From: JAGRCP01 sp942490705 | Lineage (GTDB): Bacteria; Chloroflexota; Anaerolineae; Caldilineales; Caldilineaceae | Reading direction: 5' to 3' | DNA: 64,000 nucleotides | Assembly (NCBI GenBank): GCA_942490705.1 | Contig: CALNXY010000005.1 | Span: 1-64,000, forward strand | Part shown: in pieces, positions 62,800 to 64,000 of the stretch | How positions within the stretch are numbered: the first letter of the stretch is position 1 | Layout of the letters: the number at the start of each line of letters is the position of its first letter | Notes under the pieces: model-generated | What the model saw: the letters and a program-made list of their open reading frames with translations, nothing else | Database searches by the model: none | What the model was told of the DNA's origin: nothing | Translations under genes and position numbers: made by a program

Positions 62800-63870
62800 A
62801 TGCGCGTTCTTTTTCTGACCGGTCGTGAAGTCGAGTATGCCCGCAACCAGGTGCTGCTGGCGGCGTTCGAGCGCTTCGCCGACGTAGACGTCGTGGCGCG
62901 GACGCAGAAGCCGGGCTCACTCCTCGCCAATAGTGCCGCCATCACCGCCCAGGCCGCGCCCCTTCTCTTGCGCAACCCCTATGACTTGGTCTTCGTCGGC
63001 TTCTACGGCCACCTGATCATGCGCATGATTGCGCCGCTGGTGCGCAGCCCCCTCCTCTTCGATGCCTTCGTCTCGACCTACGACACGCTCTGCTTCGATC
63101 GGCAGCTCTACGCGCCCGACTCGCCCATGGGCCGCGCGGCCTTCAGTCTGGACCGCGCCACCGCACGCCAGGCGGATCGGGTATTGCTCGACACGCAGAG
63201 CCACGTCGCCTATTTTGTTGAGACATTTAGCGTGGCGGCAGAGCGCTTCCGCGCCGTGCCTGTGGGATGCAGCGACGCAATCTTCACGCCCGCGCCGCTG
63301 CCGCCTCCGCGTACGCAGCTCGAAGTACTCTCCTACAGCACCTTCCTGCCTTTGCATGGCATGGACGTCATCCTCCACGCCGCGGCGCAGGTACAGGATG
63401 AGCCGCTGCGCTTTCGCTTCATCGGCGACGGCCCGGCTTACGGCGAGATTGTGGCGCTGGCGGACCAACTCGGGCTGCGCAACGTGCGCTTTGACCGGCC
63501 GGTGCCGCCCGTTGAGCTGGCCGCCTGCATTGCCGAGGCCGACCTCTGTCTGGGCGGGCACTTCTACGCCGGCGGCAAGGCCGGGCGCGTCGTGCCCGGC
63601 AAGATCTACCAGATGCTGGCCGTGGGGCGTCCCGTGATTGCCGCGGACGCGCCGGGCAACCGCGAGCTGCTCACCCACGGCGAGAGCGCCTACTTCGTGC
63701 CGCCGGCCGACCCCACAGCATTGGCCGCGGCCCTGCGCACGCTCGCCCACGACGAGGGCCAGCGCCACGCATTGGCCCACGCCGGCCGGGCGCGCTACGT
63801 CACCGCAGCCAGCGAAACGGTCATCACCCGGCAATTGCGCCAGATTGTCAACGAAATGCTGGCTACTTGA
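62800..63870 (+). CDS. Glycosyltransferase family 4-like
   Basis: The start is ATG 62800 (MRVLFLTGREVEYARNQVLL). This 356-residue GT-B enzyme has an N-terminal domain with DTYDTLCFDRQ-type text and a C-terminal GT1 domain: EVLSYSTFLPLHGMDVILHA, RFIGDGPAYGEIVALADQLG, GKAGRVVPGKIYQMLAVGRP and NRELLTHGESAYFVPPADPT. The EX7E-like site is present as the KIYQMLA...GNREL segment. It belongs with the surface-polysaccharide block. The last 130 bases of the window show no gene. Confidence 0.88.
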   Translation: MRVLFLTGREVEYARNQVLLAAFERFADVDVVARTQKPGSLLANSAAITAQAAPLLLRNPYDLVFVGFYGHLIMRMIAPLVRSPLLFDAFVSTYDTLCFDRQLYAPDSPMGRAAFSLDRATARQADRVLLDTQSHVAYFVETFSVAAERFRAVPVGCSDAIFTPAPLPPPRTQLEVLSYSTFLPLHGMDVILHAAAQVQDEPLRFRFIGDGPAYGEIVALADQLGLRNVRFDRPVPPVELAACIAEADLCLGGHFYAGGKAGRVVPGKIYQMLAVGRPVIAADAPGNRELLTHGESAYFVPPADPTALAAALRTLAHDEGQRHALAHAGRARYVTAASETVITRQLRQIVNEMLAT

Positions 63871-64000
63871 CGTTTGTCCTTATGGAAAGAGGACAGATGT
63901 CACTGTTGGCCGGCCGGCTTATTGGCTAGACTGCCTCCATTGAGAAATTCATCCTGATAAATCTTCAACAATACTATTCGTAGTCCGAGATTCATCTTAT

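Noticed and set aside
62917..63834. 305-residue open frame on the minus strand
   Set aside because: It mirrors the GT4 gene on the plus strand, which has clear family motifs.
50291..64000. Horizontal transfer of a ribosomal operon into a cyanobacterium
   Set aside because: Cut core genes on both sides, no mobile ends and a whole-genome compositional change fit a chimeric assembly better.

Overview
The window joins two unrelated genomes. Positions 1 to about 50,290 are AT-rich cyanobacterial DNA, rich in the GCGATCGC palindrome. Positions about 50,291 to 64,000 are GC-rich DNA that looks like a Chloroflexota (Anaerolineae/Caldilineae-type) chromosome. The switch is abrupt. It falls inside two core genes, rimK on the left and cdsA on the right, with no mobile element at the joint, so an assembly chimera is more likely than gene transfer.

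The cyanobacterial part suggests a unicellular Crocosphaera/Cyanothece-like organism. It has OCP, FRP and a CrtW-type ketolase, a high-light-inducible protein, a COP23-type protein, cyanobacterial Hfq beside dapF, a SigG-type sigma factor with its anti-sigma factor, and PEP-CTERM and Uma2 proteins. Region 1-11 kb is accessory: toxin-antitoxin modules (PIN/HigA-like, ParD/ParE-like, a broken VapC, DUF433/DUF5615), Uma2 genes, dispersed palindromic repeats, a YdeP-type molybdoenzyme, and a translationally coupled AAA ATPase plus PD-(D/E)XK-like gene pair that is a defence-system candidate. Region 11-37 kb is mostly housekeeping (trpA, a beta-CASP-like MBL protein, a cation:proton antiporter, apt, msrA, dapF, hfq, sigG) plus the minus-strand ocp-frp-crtW photoprotection cluster. 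IS200/IS605-type tnpB elements occur near 14.3 and 34 kb.

Region 38.5-43.2 kb is a peptide-export cluster. It has a 46-residue double-glycine precursor, a cysteine-dioxygenase-like cupin, a peptidase-containing ABC transporter and an HlyD-type adaptor; all but the precursor are frameshifted. GT9 and TPR-glycosyltransferase remnants follow, then a 200-bp MITE-like element that supplies the end of a TspO-like gene, then gcvH and small genes up to the broken rimK.

The Chloroflexota-like part carries the canonical minus-strand order rpsB-tsf-pyrH-frr-uppS-cdsA. Upstream of it lie an OmpR-type response regulator, a lipoprotein, a repeat-containing secreted protein, and a cell-surface polysaccharide block (LPG-synthase-like membrane protein, two methyltransferases, GT2 and a divergent GT4).

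Many cyanobacterial genes carry single-base frameshifts, often in homopolymers and sometimes mutually compensating. Uncorrected long-read errors must therefore be weighed against true gene decay. No rRNA, tRNA or CRISPR array was recognised.
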